DNA of 47,677 nucleotides from Candidatus Scalindua sp. GTDB taxonomy: Bacteria > Planctomycetota > Brocadiia > Brocadiales > Scalinduaceae. Of the stretch, positions 8,416 to 16,048 are shown piece by piece (the stretch's first letter is position 1; every line of letters begins with the position of its first letter). Position numbers and translations under genes: made by a program. The DNA lies in the NCBI GenBank assembly GCA_021776915.1, contig JAIQZU010000046.1, forward strand, positions 1 to 47,677, in the 5' to 3' direction. Below the pieces are notes generated by a model. That model was not told the origin of the DNA. It did not search any database and saw nothing but the letters and a program-made list of their open reading frames with translations.

Positions 8416-8601
8416 ATGAGTAAGTGTTTACAGATATATTATAATGAGAAAAGGGATGAAAACATCAAAGGGATGATTCAGGAATTAAAAAAAGCAAAGG
8501 ATTCTCCGTACTATAGGCGGAGGTCAGATAGTGAGATTGCCCTTATGGTATTGGGTAGAGCGCTTAAAAGTGAGGTTAAGAAATATAGAAATAATACCTA
8601 G
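8416..8601 (+). CDS. Small ribbon-helix-helix-like protein
   Basis: A 61-residue protein with a predicted pattern strand (KCLQIYY), helix (DENIKGMIQELKKAK), turn (SPYYRRR) and helix (SDSEIALMVLGRALKSEVK), which fits the ribbon-helix-helix DNA-binding fold used by small autorepressors and antitoxins. I recognise no specific family. The start ATG at 8416 is preceded by AAAGGCAGG; an upstream in-frame TTG at 8389 lacks a ribosome site. The twin palindromes and promoter just upstream suggest it could bind its own promoter. No toxin-like partner follows; next comes a structured RNA element. Confidence 0.6.
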   Translation: MSKCLQIYYNEKRDENIKGMIQELKKAKDSPYYRRRSDSEIALMVLGRALKSEVKKYRNNT

Positions 8602-8669
8602 AGAAAATAATGGTAAATAAGAAATTAGACGTTTCCTATTTCTATTTAGAATTTAGTGTTTTCTGAAAA

Positions 8670-8870
8670 TGAAAATAGATGAGTACGGGGGTAAATGTGA
8701 CCGGAGCCTTCATCTCCGTTACTTCAAGCCTCGCCCTCCCGTGTGCTGTCACAGCGTAATCGGGTTTTACCGTACTCACCTGACGGGGGTCTTACTCCTT
8801 TCCCCCTCGTCGCCTGACGGCAGAAGGGCTTTTTCATCACGTAATGCGAAAAGCCCTTTTTGCCGTCATA
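8670..8870 (+). ncRNA. Candidate structured non-coding RNA
   Basis: About 200 bases with consistent nested pairing. The outer stem is GAGTACGG(GGG)TAAA (8681-8695) with TTTACCGTACTC (8766-8777). Inside it are TGTGAC (8696-8701) with GTCACA (8748-8753) and a small hairpin CGGAG/CTCCG (8702-8718). Next comes a hairpin GACGGGG with CCCCTCGTC (8782-8811), then a large terminator hairpin (8815-8868). No coding frame respects these arms. I cannot match it to tmRNA, 6S, SRP RNA, RNase P or a riboswitch class I know. It may be a free small RNA or a leader for the Lys-rich gene at 8932. Confidence 0.6.
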
Positions 8871-8872
8871 TT
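8815..8872 (+). terminator. Large intrinsic terminator
   Basis: Arms TGACGGCA...AGGGCTTTTTC (8815-8835) and GAAAAGCCCT...TGCCGTCA (8848-8868) form a hairpin of about 20 bp around ATCACGTAATGC. The T-tract lies inside the second arm. It ends the candidate ncRNA. Confidence 0.7.
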
Positions 8873-8931
8873 TAATCATTAATTAACGTGGGAAATTTGC
8901 CTAAAACACAAATTTGAGGGAGGTAAGGAAA

Positions 8932-9078
8932 TTGGCAAAAAAGGCGAGTAAGAAACCTAAGTCAAAAGCAAAACCACCTGTTAAGAAAAAAGCTAAACCA
9001 ACCAAGAGTAAGAAAAAAGAAGTTAAAAAAGAAAAACCGAATACAAGAGTAAAAATAGAATTAAAACAAATTGTATAA
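8932..9078 (+). CDS. Small Lys-rich basic protein
   Basis: A 48-residue protein with a TTG start after a strong ribosome site (GGGAGGTAAGG). Its first 35 residues are almost only Lys, Ala, Pro, Ser and Thr in PKSKAKPPVKKKAKPTK-style repeats, ending in TRVKIELKQIV. The composition resembles histone-H1-like tails and nucleic-acid-binding peptides, but no domain is recognisable. It is short and uses a non-ATG start. The reverse strand also has an open frame here (8901-9113), which I take as the shadow because it lacks a ribosome site and its Phe-rich sequence is the antisense of Lys codons. Confidence 0.6.
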   Translation: MAKKASKKPKSKAKPPVKKKAKPTKSKKKEVKKEKPNTRVKIELKQIV

Positions 9079-9161
9079 GGCTTAAGTGTAGTTTCTTCTC
9101 TGATTAAAAGCATAAAATACTACGCCAAATATTCTCTCCTTGATACCGGTTTTTCGCTAAA

Positions 9162-9261
9162 TCAACCAATTACTTCAGTTCCAAAAGCCTCCATCACGAA
9201 TAGTTCCTCCTTGCACTTCCTACAAAGATAGATAATATATTAGTACTTTATAATATGTCAA
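9162..9261 (-). promoter_or_regulatory. Promoter and ribosome site with a 10-codon leader frame
   Basis: On the minus strand, TTGACA (9256-9261), an 18-base spacer and TATTAT (9232-9237) form a good promoter. AAGGAGG follows at about 9206-9212, then GTGATG, then a frame reading MEAFGTEVIG and stopping at 9162. Strong expression signals thus lead only to a mini-ORF. This may be a leader peptide or the decapitated start of a lost gene. It is divergent from the epimerase gene at 9285. Confidence 0.4.
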
Positions 9262-9284
9262 GTCTATTATCAAAATGACTTAAA

Positions 9285-10331
9285 ATGACTAAGCAAGTTG
9301 TCTTAATTACAGGCGCCAGTGGTTTTATTGGTACAGCATTGATCGCTCGACTGAAAAAGAGGTATTACATTTTGGGCATTGATAAGGTGCTGTATAAAGA
9401 CCGGGATAACAGTGTCTTATGGTATAAAGCCGATATCTCCGACAAGAAGCTTCTAAGCAAAACCTTTTGCGAAATGAAAGAAAAGGTTTCAGGGAAAATA
9501 GATTATGTATTTCATCTGGCTGCATATTATGACATGTTAAATGAAGAAAACAAGAAGTACCGGGAAACCAATGAAAATGGAACCAGATACTTGCTGGATA
9601 ATTTGATGGATTTTAGTGTAAATAACTTTATTTTTGCGAGTAGTACAGCGGTACTGACGCCGGCTTTGGGCGATGATAAATTGAATGAAGAATCGGCTTT
9701 AGGCTCTATGCTTTATTATGGAAAATCAAAAATTGCAGCAGAAAAAATCTTATTAGAATATAAGAAAAAAATAAAGGTAACGATCTTCAGGCCTTCTGCG
9801 GTTTATTCTGAGGATTGCAGATCGATACCACTTGCAAATAAGATTGCCGTTATCCGGCGGAGAAGTTTCGGCTGCAGAATCTTCCCGGGAAAAGGAGAAG
9901 GGGGGTTATCTTACATACATATTTCAGATGTGCTTGATGCCTTTGAGAAAGCTGTTTCCAGGTCTAGTGAAATACCTTCCGGATCGATTTTTATTTTGTC
10001 TGAAGAAGACTATATCCCAAACAATAAACTCTATGGTCTTATTTACAGAGAGATATATGGCAAATACTTAAACTTAATATGTCTGCCGAAGTGGTTTGTA
10101 CGGGCTTCTTTGTATCTGATAAACAGTGTTTACTCTCTATCAGGAAAGATATTTTTCTTTAAACCCTGGATGGTAGATATAGTAGACAAAAGATATCATT
10201 TTAATGTCGAAAAGGCTGAAAAAGAACTAGGGTGGCAACCCAAATTTCATCTGGAACAATATATGAAAGTAATAATAGAAAATCTCAAGAGGGATACACG
10301 CAGATGGTTTACAATCAATAATATAAAATAA
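9285..10331 (+). CDS. NAD-dependent epimerase/dehydratase (extended SDR)
   Basis: A 348-residue extended short-chain dehydrogenase. It has the nucleotide-binding GASGFIGTAL at residues 10-19, the HLAAYYD strand-4 motif, SSTAV for the catalytic Ser, and YYGKSK with the Tyr-x3-Lys pair. Later IFRPSAVY and YIHISDV are typical of sugar-nucleotide epimerases and 3-beta-HSD-like members. The substrate cannot be told; it may be a nucleotide sugar or a sterol/hopanoid-type group. The ATG follows CTTAAA with no clear ribosome site. It is monocistronic, convergent with the PGPGW gene. Confidence 0.85.
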   Translation: MTKQVVLITGASGFIGTALIARLKKRYYILGIDKVLYKDRDNSVLWYKADISDKKLLSKTFCEMKEKVSGKIDYVFHLAAYYDMLNEENKKYRETNENGTRYLLDNLMDFSVNNFIFASSTAVLTPALGDDKLNEESALGSMLYYGKSKIAAEKILLEYKKKIKVTIFRPSAVYSEDCRSIPLANKIAVIRRRSFGCRIFPGKGEGGLSYIHISDVLDAFEKAVSRSSEIPSGSIFILSEEDYIPNNKLYGLIYREIYGKYLNLICLPKWFVRASLYLINSVYSLSGKIFFFKPWMVDIVDKRYHFNVEKAEKELGWQPKFHLEQYMKVIIENLKRDTRRWFTINNIK

Positions 10332-10364
10332 ATTGAACAATTTTGTGACATATCAAAATGACTA

Positions 10365-10814
10365 CTATGCTTTGCTTTGCCGATGATCAATGCATCCGTC
10401 TAGAACAAGTGGGTTTCGCTTCGAACGCCGGCGAAGCCAATTAATGGATCGTAGTACCGGACGGCGGATGATCAACCACCGCTCAAGCCTATACTTACCT
10501 GGGAAGTTCAGCAGCATTAACCCGATCACGATCGTTAATACACCCTGTCCGGGTATCACTAGCATGACAATCCCAACCACAATGAAAACGTATCCAAGAG
10601 CGTTTCTCCCTATTAACAATATCCCTCTTATTACAGGATGGTGATCAGAATATTGCATCCTGTGACGCTCTCGATGAGAGAAATAGTCATCAGGAATTCT
10701 AACTACCAGCAAAGGCACAGCAATCAGAGTAGCAACGAATGTAATTATTGATGCCGAAGCTAGCCACCAGAGTGCCGTCTCATGAGTTTGAATAAACTCG
10801 ATTATATAAAACAT
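10365..10814 (-). CDS. PGPGW-type transmembrane protein
   Basis: A 149-residue membrane protein. Two helices lie near the N-terminus (residues 15-38) and in the middle (72-100). The second is followed by IPGQGVLTIVIGLMLLNFPG, which fits the PGPGW (putative transmembrane) family, where a Pro-Gly-rich turn joins two helices. The tail is strongly basic (RRRSKR). The family has no known biochemical role. It reads towards the epimerase gene with 33 bases between stops and no clear terminator. Confidence 0.65.
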   Translation of the reverse strand: MFYIIEFIQTHETALWWLASASIITFVATLIAVPLLVVRIPDDYFSHRERHRMQYSDHHPVIRGILLIGRNALGYVFIVVGIVMLVIPGQGVLTIVIGLMLLNFPGKYRLERWLIIRRPVLRSINWLRRRSKRNPLVLDGCIDHRQSKA

Positions 10815-10941
10815 ATTTTCAGGTACCTCAGATTAAATATTTTCAGCTTTCTTCCAAATCTGGTATCTCTTTTTGATTGCGTCCTAATATACATTTATGT
10901 ATAGTCTATTCAAAATATATCTTCTATATGGAGCAAAGTAT

Positions 10942-12522
10942 ATGAAAAAACTGTTTATATTGTGCCTCTTTACCCTGACATTTTTTTTCCCATGTATTAA
11001 TGGTTTTTCTGATATTCTAAAGGATTTGAAAAAATTTGAGGAATCTTTAAGTGATTGGGTGAAACAAACCAATGAATTGAGTCAAAGACTCTCAGATCTC
11101 GAGGGTGAGCGTGGAGACAGAGAAAAGCAGATTGCAGATTATAACCAGAGTATGGCTGACATCGGAAAGATGATAATCGATCTCGATGCCAAGGTCGATA
11201 AGGTTGCGAAAATGAGCTCTCTGGAAGGTGTAAAAAAAATAGTTAAATCGTTCGAAGGCACATTGGATGTATTTAAGAACAGGTTTTCTCAATTGGCAAA
11301 AAGATTAGAAGACCAGGAGGTTAAAACGTCAGTGCTTGAAAGGATATATCAAACTACCCAGAAACCGGTAGAGACCTTGCTTAGCTCTATGGATGAGCAG
11401 AAGAGTGTTATCAACAAGCTGGCAGAAAGGCTGGCTGAACAGGAAAAATTAATTCTCTCTATGGAAGAGAGTTTAAAGAAACAAACGTCTCCTGTCGAAT
11501 CTTCTACAAAGGGTATTGAAGAACTAAATGCCAGATTAAGTAAACTGGAATCAGGAGTTATAGTACAAAAAACTGAAGGGGAAAAAGAGCCTATCGAAAT
11601 CTCGAAAGGAACAGGTGGGAAAGCTGCGGCAGGGGAAAATGTTGTGGCCACAGAAGTTTCCTCTGAGAAAACGGAGACAGGAAAAGATGTTGTGGTTTCA
11701 GAAGCCTCCACTGAGAAAACTGAAGTAGTGAAAAAAGATGCCACTCCGGAAGTTCAGCCAGAGGAAGCAAAGGAGCCTCCAAAGAAAGTAGCTGAGGCTG
11801 ATGGGTATATAGAAATAGGAGGAGATTTCCTTCTTAAAAATGTAAAGTTAAATCCGTTTGGTTCATCAACCCGGATAAGCGGTGAAATAATGAACAAATC
11901 TGATAGAGACTACGGTATGATAGATTTTAAAGTACAGGCCTTTGATAATGAAAACGTTTTCTTGGGAGGTCATGGATTCTCCGTTTATGGTTTTAAAAAG
12001 GATGAAACTGAAAATTTTGAAGAAATAATAACCGGAATAGAGGTGGAAAGGATTGTTAAGTATTCTGTATCCCCCGCCCGGATGCAATCAGTTTCAGATA
12101 CAGGCGAAATGACAATCAAGATGATCGCAAAGGAGTCGCAGGTTGCAAAGGCCGACACAAAAGAGGCAGCGCCAAAAGATTTAGAAGAGTTGTTATTTGA
12201 TAAGGAGAAAAAGGGTACTCCAAAGGAATTGGAAGGTTTAGAAGATGTAGGCAATGGATTTTATGCGGGGAAAGTTTCTTTTAACAGCTTTGGTTCTTCC
12301 TCTACTGTAACAGGAGAGATTAGAAATAACTCAAAAAATGACTTTTTCAATGCTACGTTTATTATGAAAATATACGTTAAGAATTATGGCCTGATCACGA
12401 GTTTTGATTTTTCAGTGAGGAGGATTAAGAGTGGAGAGGCAAAGTCCTTCGAAGAGATTGTTACCGGTGTAAGCTCCGTTGATATAGAGAGGTATGAGAT
12501 AGCGTTTAAAAGTTCCTACTGA
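10942..12522 (+). CDS. Secreted coiled-coil protein with two FxLyD-like domains
   Basis: A 526-residue exported protein. The signal peptide KKLFILCLFTLTFFF starts at residue 2, supporting the ATG at 10942, which has GGAG eight bases upstream; the frame opens 15 codons earlier without that. Residues 25-210 form long heptad-rich coiled coil. A Lys/Glu/Thr/Val-rich low-complexity linker follows. Two related beta domains come next, each with ...GEI.N.S...F..K.....FEEI.TG, resembling FxLyD/Ig-like repeats. It probably bridges envelope layers. It ends 3 bases from the stop of the convergent SPFH gene, a notable packing. No enzyme motif is visible. Confidence 0.65.
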   Translation: MKKLFILCLFTLTFFFPCINGFSDILKDLKKFEESLSDWVKQTNELSQRLSDLEGERGDREKQIADYNQSMADIGKMIIDLDAKVDKVAKMSSLEGVKKIVKSFEGTLDVFKNRFSQLAKRLEDQEVKTSVLERIYQTTQKPVETLLSSMDEQKSVINKLAERLAEQEKLILSMEESLKKQTSPVESSTKGIEELNARLSKLESGVIVQKTEGEKEPIEISKGTGGKAAAGENVVATEVSSEKTETGKDVVVSEASTEKTEVVKKDATPEVQPEEAKEPPKKVAEADGYIEIGGDFLLKNVKLNPFGSSTRISGEIMNKSDRDYGMIDFKVQAFDNENVFLGGHGFSVYGFKKDETENFEEIITGIEVERIVKYSVSPARMQSVSDTGEMTIKMIAKESQVAKADTKEAAPKDLEELLFDKEKKGTPKELEGLEDVGNGFYAGKVSFNSFGSSSTVTGEIRNNSKNDFFNATFIMKIYVKNYGLITSFDFSVRRIKSGEAKSFEEIVTGVSSVDIERYEIAFKSSY

Positions 12523-12525
12523 ACG

Positions 12526-13887
12526 CTATTGAGATACAGGATATTCTTCGGTAAGGGATTTCCATTCCTTCTCGATTTTGCCTTGTAGTTCTTCGGGTAC
12601 TGCTGGTTTAGCATCCCTGAATTCCGTTTCAAGTTCATCAGGCACTTCCGGTTTAGAGTTTTTAAATTCATCTTCCAATTCTTCAGGTATCTTCAATTCT
12701 TCAGGCATTTCTTTGGGTAGGCGGAAAAACTCCTCTCTCTCCGATTTTCCTCGCAATATCGTTTTCTTTTTTTCCTCTTCTGTTTCCAATGATTTCTTTC
12801 CGTATGCCGTCCCTCCAAATTTGCTTATCATTACTTCCAGGTCTAAAAGGTCTATGTCCTGGGTAGATACAACCACATCGTTCAGGTTTATGTTTTTTGC
12901 CGCTTCTAGAGCTACTATTAAGTCGCCGCCTGCGCCTGTCATGGCTTTTCTTCGCAATCTTTCACCTTCTGCTTTTGCCCTTGCTATCAGCAATTCGCCG
13001 GCCGCTCGTCTTTCCTCTTTGTAAAGATCTCCCTCTGCCTTCTTTTCTATTAAGAACTTATCGGCGTCTGCAAGGATTTCAGTAACTTTGGTTTCCATTC
13101 CCGCATTCAGCTCTACGATAGTTCCAGCCTTATTAGCATTTATCTTTTCTGCAAGGGCTTCTGTTGTAGCGTCTATGGTCTGTGTAATACCTCTTTGATT
13201 AACGGCCCTCTCTTTTGAAATGTTTAACACCTGGTCTAATTCTGCAAGCTTAACATTTTTGATTTTTCTCTCTAGCTGCTGGTCGAATCTCATATCCAGT
13301 ATAAGAAAATCTATGACGTTAACATGGCGTGACTCAAGCACACTTGAAAGCAGCTGCTTCGCCTCTTCAGCTCTTCTGCGTTTCTGGTCTGGGTCATAAA
13401 GGTCCTTTTCAGTCATCTTTCCCAGGACGTTTCTTGATACTTCACGAATATCACTTTCAACAAAGCCTTTATATCTATCGCCCGGGCCGATTTCCTCGCG
13501 AATTTTGTGTGCCTTTCCCCTCTTTATCTGATATTTAATAACGATATCTACTGTAACATTATAGTCATCTGCAGTTCTTATGGGTAACTCTCTGGATTCC
13601 ATCTTGCCATCCGGTGTACGCGCATCTCTTGTAAAGTTGAATGTCTGTACAGTAGCGTCATATAAGTCCCATGTATCAATTTGCCTTATATACATGTGCC
13701 AGCCAGACTTAAAGTCTTTTTTTACAACGCCCCGGTTAAGGCCCCATACCACAGTCTTTACCCCAATCTGGTCAATCTCTACCCTTATAATCATGAACCT
13801 TACACCTATGACAATAACAACAATGGCTAATCCAATGACTAAAGGCACAAAATATTTAGCGATAAAACTTGCCAGAAACTTTAACAT
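12526..13887 (-). CDS. SPFH/Band 7 membrane protein 2
   Basis: A 453-residue SPFH (stomatin/prohibitin/flotillin/HflK) protein. One N-terminal transmembrane helix spans about residues 12-33. The SPFH domain follows (TVDIVIKYQIKRGKAHKI, then YKGFVESDIREVSRN). A long Ala/Glu/Lys coiled coil around 230-330 has AKAEGERLRRKA. The C-terminus carries three to four copies of a P-E/D-ELE-x-F-K/R-x-A/S-KPEVP-type repeat. Such proteins form cage-like oligomers that organise membrane domains and often partner proteases. It is the last gene of a leftward operon, 53 bases after the other SPFH gene. Confidence 0.85.
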   Translation of the reverse strand: MLKFLASFIAKYFVPLVIGLAIVVIVIGVRFMIIRVEIDQIGVKTVVWGLNRGVVKKDFKSGWHMYIRQIDTWDLYDATVQTFNFTRDARTPDGKMESRELPIRTADDYNVTVDIVIKYQIKRGKAHKIREEIGPGDRYKGFVESDIREVSRNVLGKMTEKDLYDPDQKRRRAEEAKQLLSSVLESRHVNVIDFLILDMRFDQQLERKIKNVKLAELDQVLNISKERAVNQRGITQTIDATTEALAEKINANKAGTIVELNAGMETKVTEILADADKFLIEKKAEGDLYKEERRAAGELLIARAKAEGERLRRKAMTGAGGDLIVALEAAKNINLNDVVVSTQDIDLLDLEVMISKFGGTAYGKKSLETEEEKKKTILRGKSEREEFFRLPKEMPEELKIPEELEDEFKNSKPEVPDELETEFRDAKPAVPEELQGKIEKEWKSLTEEYPVSQ

Positions 13888-13940
13888 TATTTCACTCTCC
13901 TCATACTAGCCCTAACTCTTTCTTTCAATGTCCATGTAAC

Positions 13941-15197
13941 TTACTTACTCTTTTCAGGTTCTTTTCCAGGTTCTTGTAACCTGCTCCGTTCAGGTTTCCT
14001 TCTAAGTTCACGGAACCTACTCTCTTCCGGCACTGGAGCAAGTAGTATATCTTCTCTCGCTACGTCCGGCGGTGGAATCGAAAGTTCTGTTCTAATGGAT
14101 TCTAGCCTGTCCAGATATCTGACTTGTGGGTTTTCTTGTGAAGCCTTAAGGACCGGTGTGCCGCTAACCATTGCATCTTTTAAACGTTTTGCGTATTCGA
14201 ATTTGACCAGGTTGCGTCCGCCTTCACCCTCAAGAGCATCTCTTAATGCAAGGATACCCGCTGCTTCAGCTTCTCTGACGGCGAGTATAGCCTCCGCCTC
14301 ATTCCTTAATCTTTCGTATTCCGCATCACCGTCCAGCTTCGCCTTGAGCAGATATGCAATTCCGTCCTGCCTGACTTTTTCTGCTTCTGCTTTAGCGTTT
14401 ATCTCCATGTTGTATAATTGACCTCTGAATCTGGATACCGCTACATCCAGTTTTTTTGTTTCTTCTGTAACGACCCTTTCCTGATTCTCCTTGGCGGCTT
14501 TTCCTCTGCTTCTCTGTTCCTCAACTTCTTTATCGGCAATCCTTCTTTCCTGGATCTTCTCTGCATACTCCCTGTAATAGCGGTAGTCAATAAAGTTTAG
14601 AGAAGTCATCAATATACCATGCGGATTTAAAAGCCTGTCCAGCTCTTTACTTGCTTCCCGCGTCTTTGCATTCCTCTTTTCAGCATCAGGAAATTCGCCT
14701 ATTTCCAGTTCCCCGAATTCATATCGGCATATGGTTTTTGCATAGTCCCAAATCCATTTTTCTTTAAATACATCGCCTGTACCCGTATTTTGAACGACTC
14801 TATCCGCTATTTTCGAAATTAATCTATACTGGATGATCAGGTCGAGACTTACGTCACCTCCATCCCGCGTTTTAAGTATAACGGGATTACCCTGCGGGTA
14901 ATCCGCTGATATATTTGCTGAAGTCATTGGAGCTGCCTGTTCGCCCTTGTCAAGGACATACAGATCCTGTATGAACGGATAGTAAACTATTGCGCCGGCA
15001 CGGTCTATGGTAGTTATCTTGCCGTTAATGTTATTTATAATTACAGCAACCTCGTCAGCCTGTATCTCTCTCCAAGACAACCTCCTGCCGCCTATAATGA
15101 GTAAGACTAGCAGCATTATGGGCACAATGACAAGAAACATCATTTTCATAGAAATGTGCTTCTTCTTGACGCCTTTTGGGTCAAAACTTTTTTCCAT
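13941..15197 (-). CDS. SPFH/Band 7 membrane protein 1
   Basis: A 418-residue SPFH protein. A basic N-terminus is followed by one helix (residues 18-40) and the HflC-like opening WREIQADEVAVIINN. The Band 7 core contains DVSLDLIIQYRLISKIADRV and the conserved HflC-like LDRLLNPHGILMTSLNF. A coiled coil rich in KAEAEKVR and REAEAAGILALRDALEGEG follows. The tail has Arg/Glu/Pro repeats (RELRRKPE, LQEPGKEPEKS). It pairs with the neighbouring SPFH protein the way HflC pairs with HflK, which form a heteromeric cage around FtsH; no ftsH is seen here. Confidence 0.85.
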   Translation of the reverse strand: MEKSFDPKGVKKKHISMKMMFLVIVPIMLLVLLIIGGRRLSWREIQADEVAVIINNINGKITTIDRAGAIVYYPFIQDLYVLDKGEQAAPMTSANISADYPQGNPVILKTRDGGDVSLDLIIQYRLISKIADRVVQNTGTGDVFKEKWIWDYAKTICRYEFGELEIGEFPDAEKRNAKTREASKELDRLLNPHGILMTSLNFIDYRYYREYAEKIQERRIADKEVEEQRSRGKAAKENQERVVTEETKKLDVAVSRFRGQLYNMEINAKAEAEKVRQDGIAYLLKAKLDGDAEYERLRNEAEAILAVREAEAAGILALRDALEGEGGRNLVKFEYAKRLKDAMVSGTPVLKASQENPQVRYLDRLESIRTELSIPPPDVAREDILLAPVPEESRFRELRRKPERSRLQEPGKEPEKSK

Positions 15198-15253
15198 TTT
15201 AAAATCTCTATATGTTTAAAAAATTATATTTTTGATATAAAATTGTAACAACG

Positions 15254-15898
15254 CTAACTATCTGCATAGAGGGGAAAGGTTATGCCAAGTACCTTAATTG
15301 CGAATTTCTTATTCTTGAGTCCAAAACAGACTTTCCCTTTACCGGTAATAATAGTAATAACCGTAATCAAAGGTATTGCAACAGGAAGCGCTATGAGAAG
15401 TATACATAAAGATAACAGTGTTATCGGCAAGACAATTGAAATCAAAGGAAAAGCAATCAGCACAACACTCGTGATTACTGACAGCCCGAATAATATGACA
15501 GGTGGTAAAAGGAAAATTGAAATTAAGACCGTTATAAATTTCTTAAAACGGCCTTCAATCCTTTTGCCAAAAATGAAAACGCCAGCGGGTGATTCTTCTT
15601 CTATTGTAGAAGGGGTTTCTTCTGTTACCGCACTAACCTGTTCTTCTTTTGAAACGGTTGTTTCCTGAGTCGTTTCACCAGCCATTTCCTCTTCTTCTGG
15701 AGAGGATGTTTCTTCGGTTAAGGTATTAACCTGCTCGTCTTCTTCTGTAGAAGGTCTTTCTTCAGTTGCAACGCCTACTTGCTCTTCTGCTTCAGATGGA
15801 TCTGTTTCTTCGGTTGCGACACTAGCCTTTTCTTCTTCAGAAGAAGGTGTTTCTTCCGTTTCTTCGTTTGCCTTTTGCTTCTTTTTCCACTTCCACAT
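15254..15898 (-). CDS. Acidic-repeat membrane protein of SPFH operon
   Basis: A 214-residue protein with two halves. Residues 1-105 are a Glu/Thr/Ser-rich tract with about five degenerate 17-20-residue units built on TEETxSxEEE. Residues 118-195 hold two or three long hydrophobic helices (LISIFLLPPVILFGLSVI, then LPITLLSLCILLIALPVAI). The C-terminus FAIKVLGITFPLYADS is amphipathic. I recognise no family. It is the first gene of a leftward operon with two SPFH proteins (57 bases to the next), so it may be a partner or client of the SPFH assembly. The basic start WKWKKKQK would place the N-terminus in the cytoplasm. Confidence 0.65.
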   Translation of the reverse strand: MWKWKKKQKANEETEETPSSEEEKASVATEETDPSEAEEQVGVATEERPSTEEDEQVNTLTEETSSPEEEEMAGETTQETTVSKEEQVSAVTEETPSTIEEESPAGVFIFGKRIEGRFKKFITVLISIFLLPPVILFGLSVITSVVLIAFPLISIVLPITLLSLCILLIALPVAIPLITVITIITGKGKVCFGLKNKKFAIKVLGITFPLYADS

Positions 15899-16048
15899 TT
15901 ATAATAATCTATATTTATTTAAGTGAGTATCTTGCCTTGACATTAGGAATACTAACAGATATTATCTATTTGACCCGCAGAAAAACTGCTGATTCAAGTG
16001 GTTGATTCTATGCAAAAAAACCATAAAGTCAAGCGAAATTTACAAGTT

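Noticed and set aside
8669-8875. 68-codon open frame (starts MKIDEYGGKCDRS) as a gene
   Set aside because: It runs straight through the stems and terminator of the candidate ncRNA, has no ribosome site and odd Cys/Arg/Pro-rich composition. It is better read as RNA.
8901-9113. 70-codon frame on the minus strand
   Set aside because: Phe/Leu-rich antisense of the Lys-rich gene at 8932, without a ribosome site.
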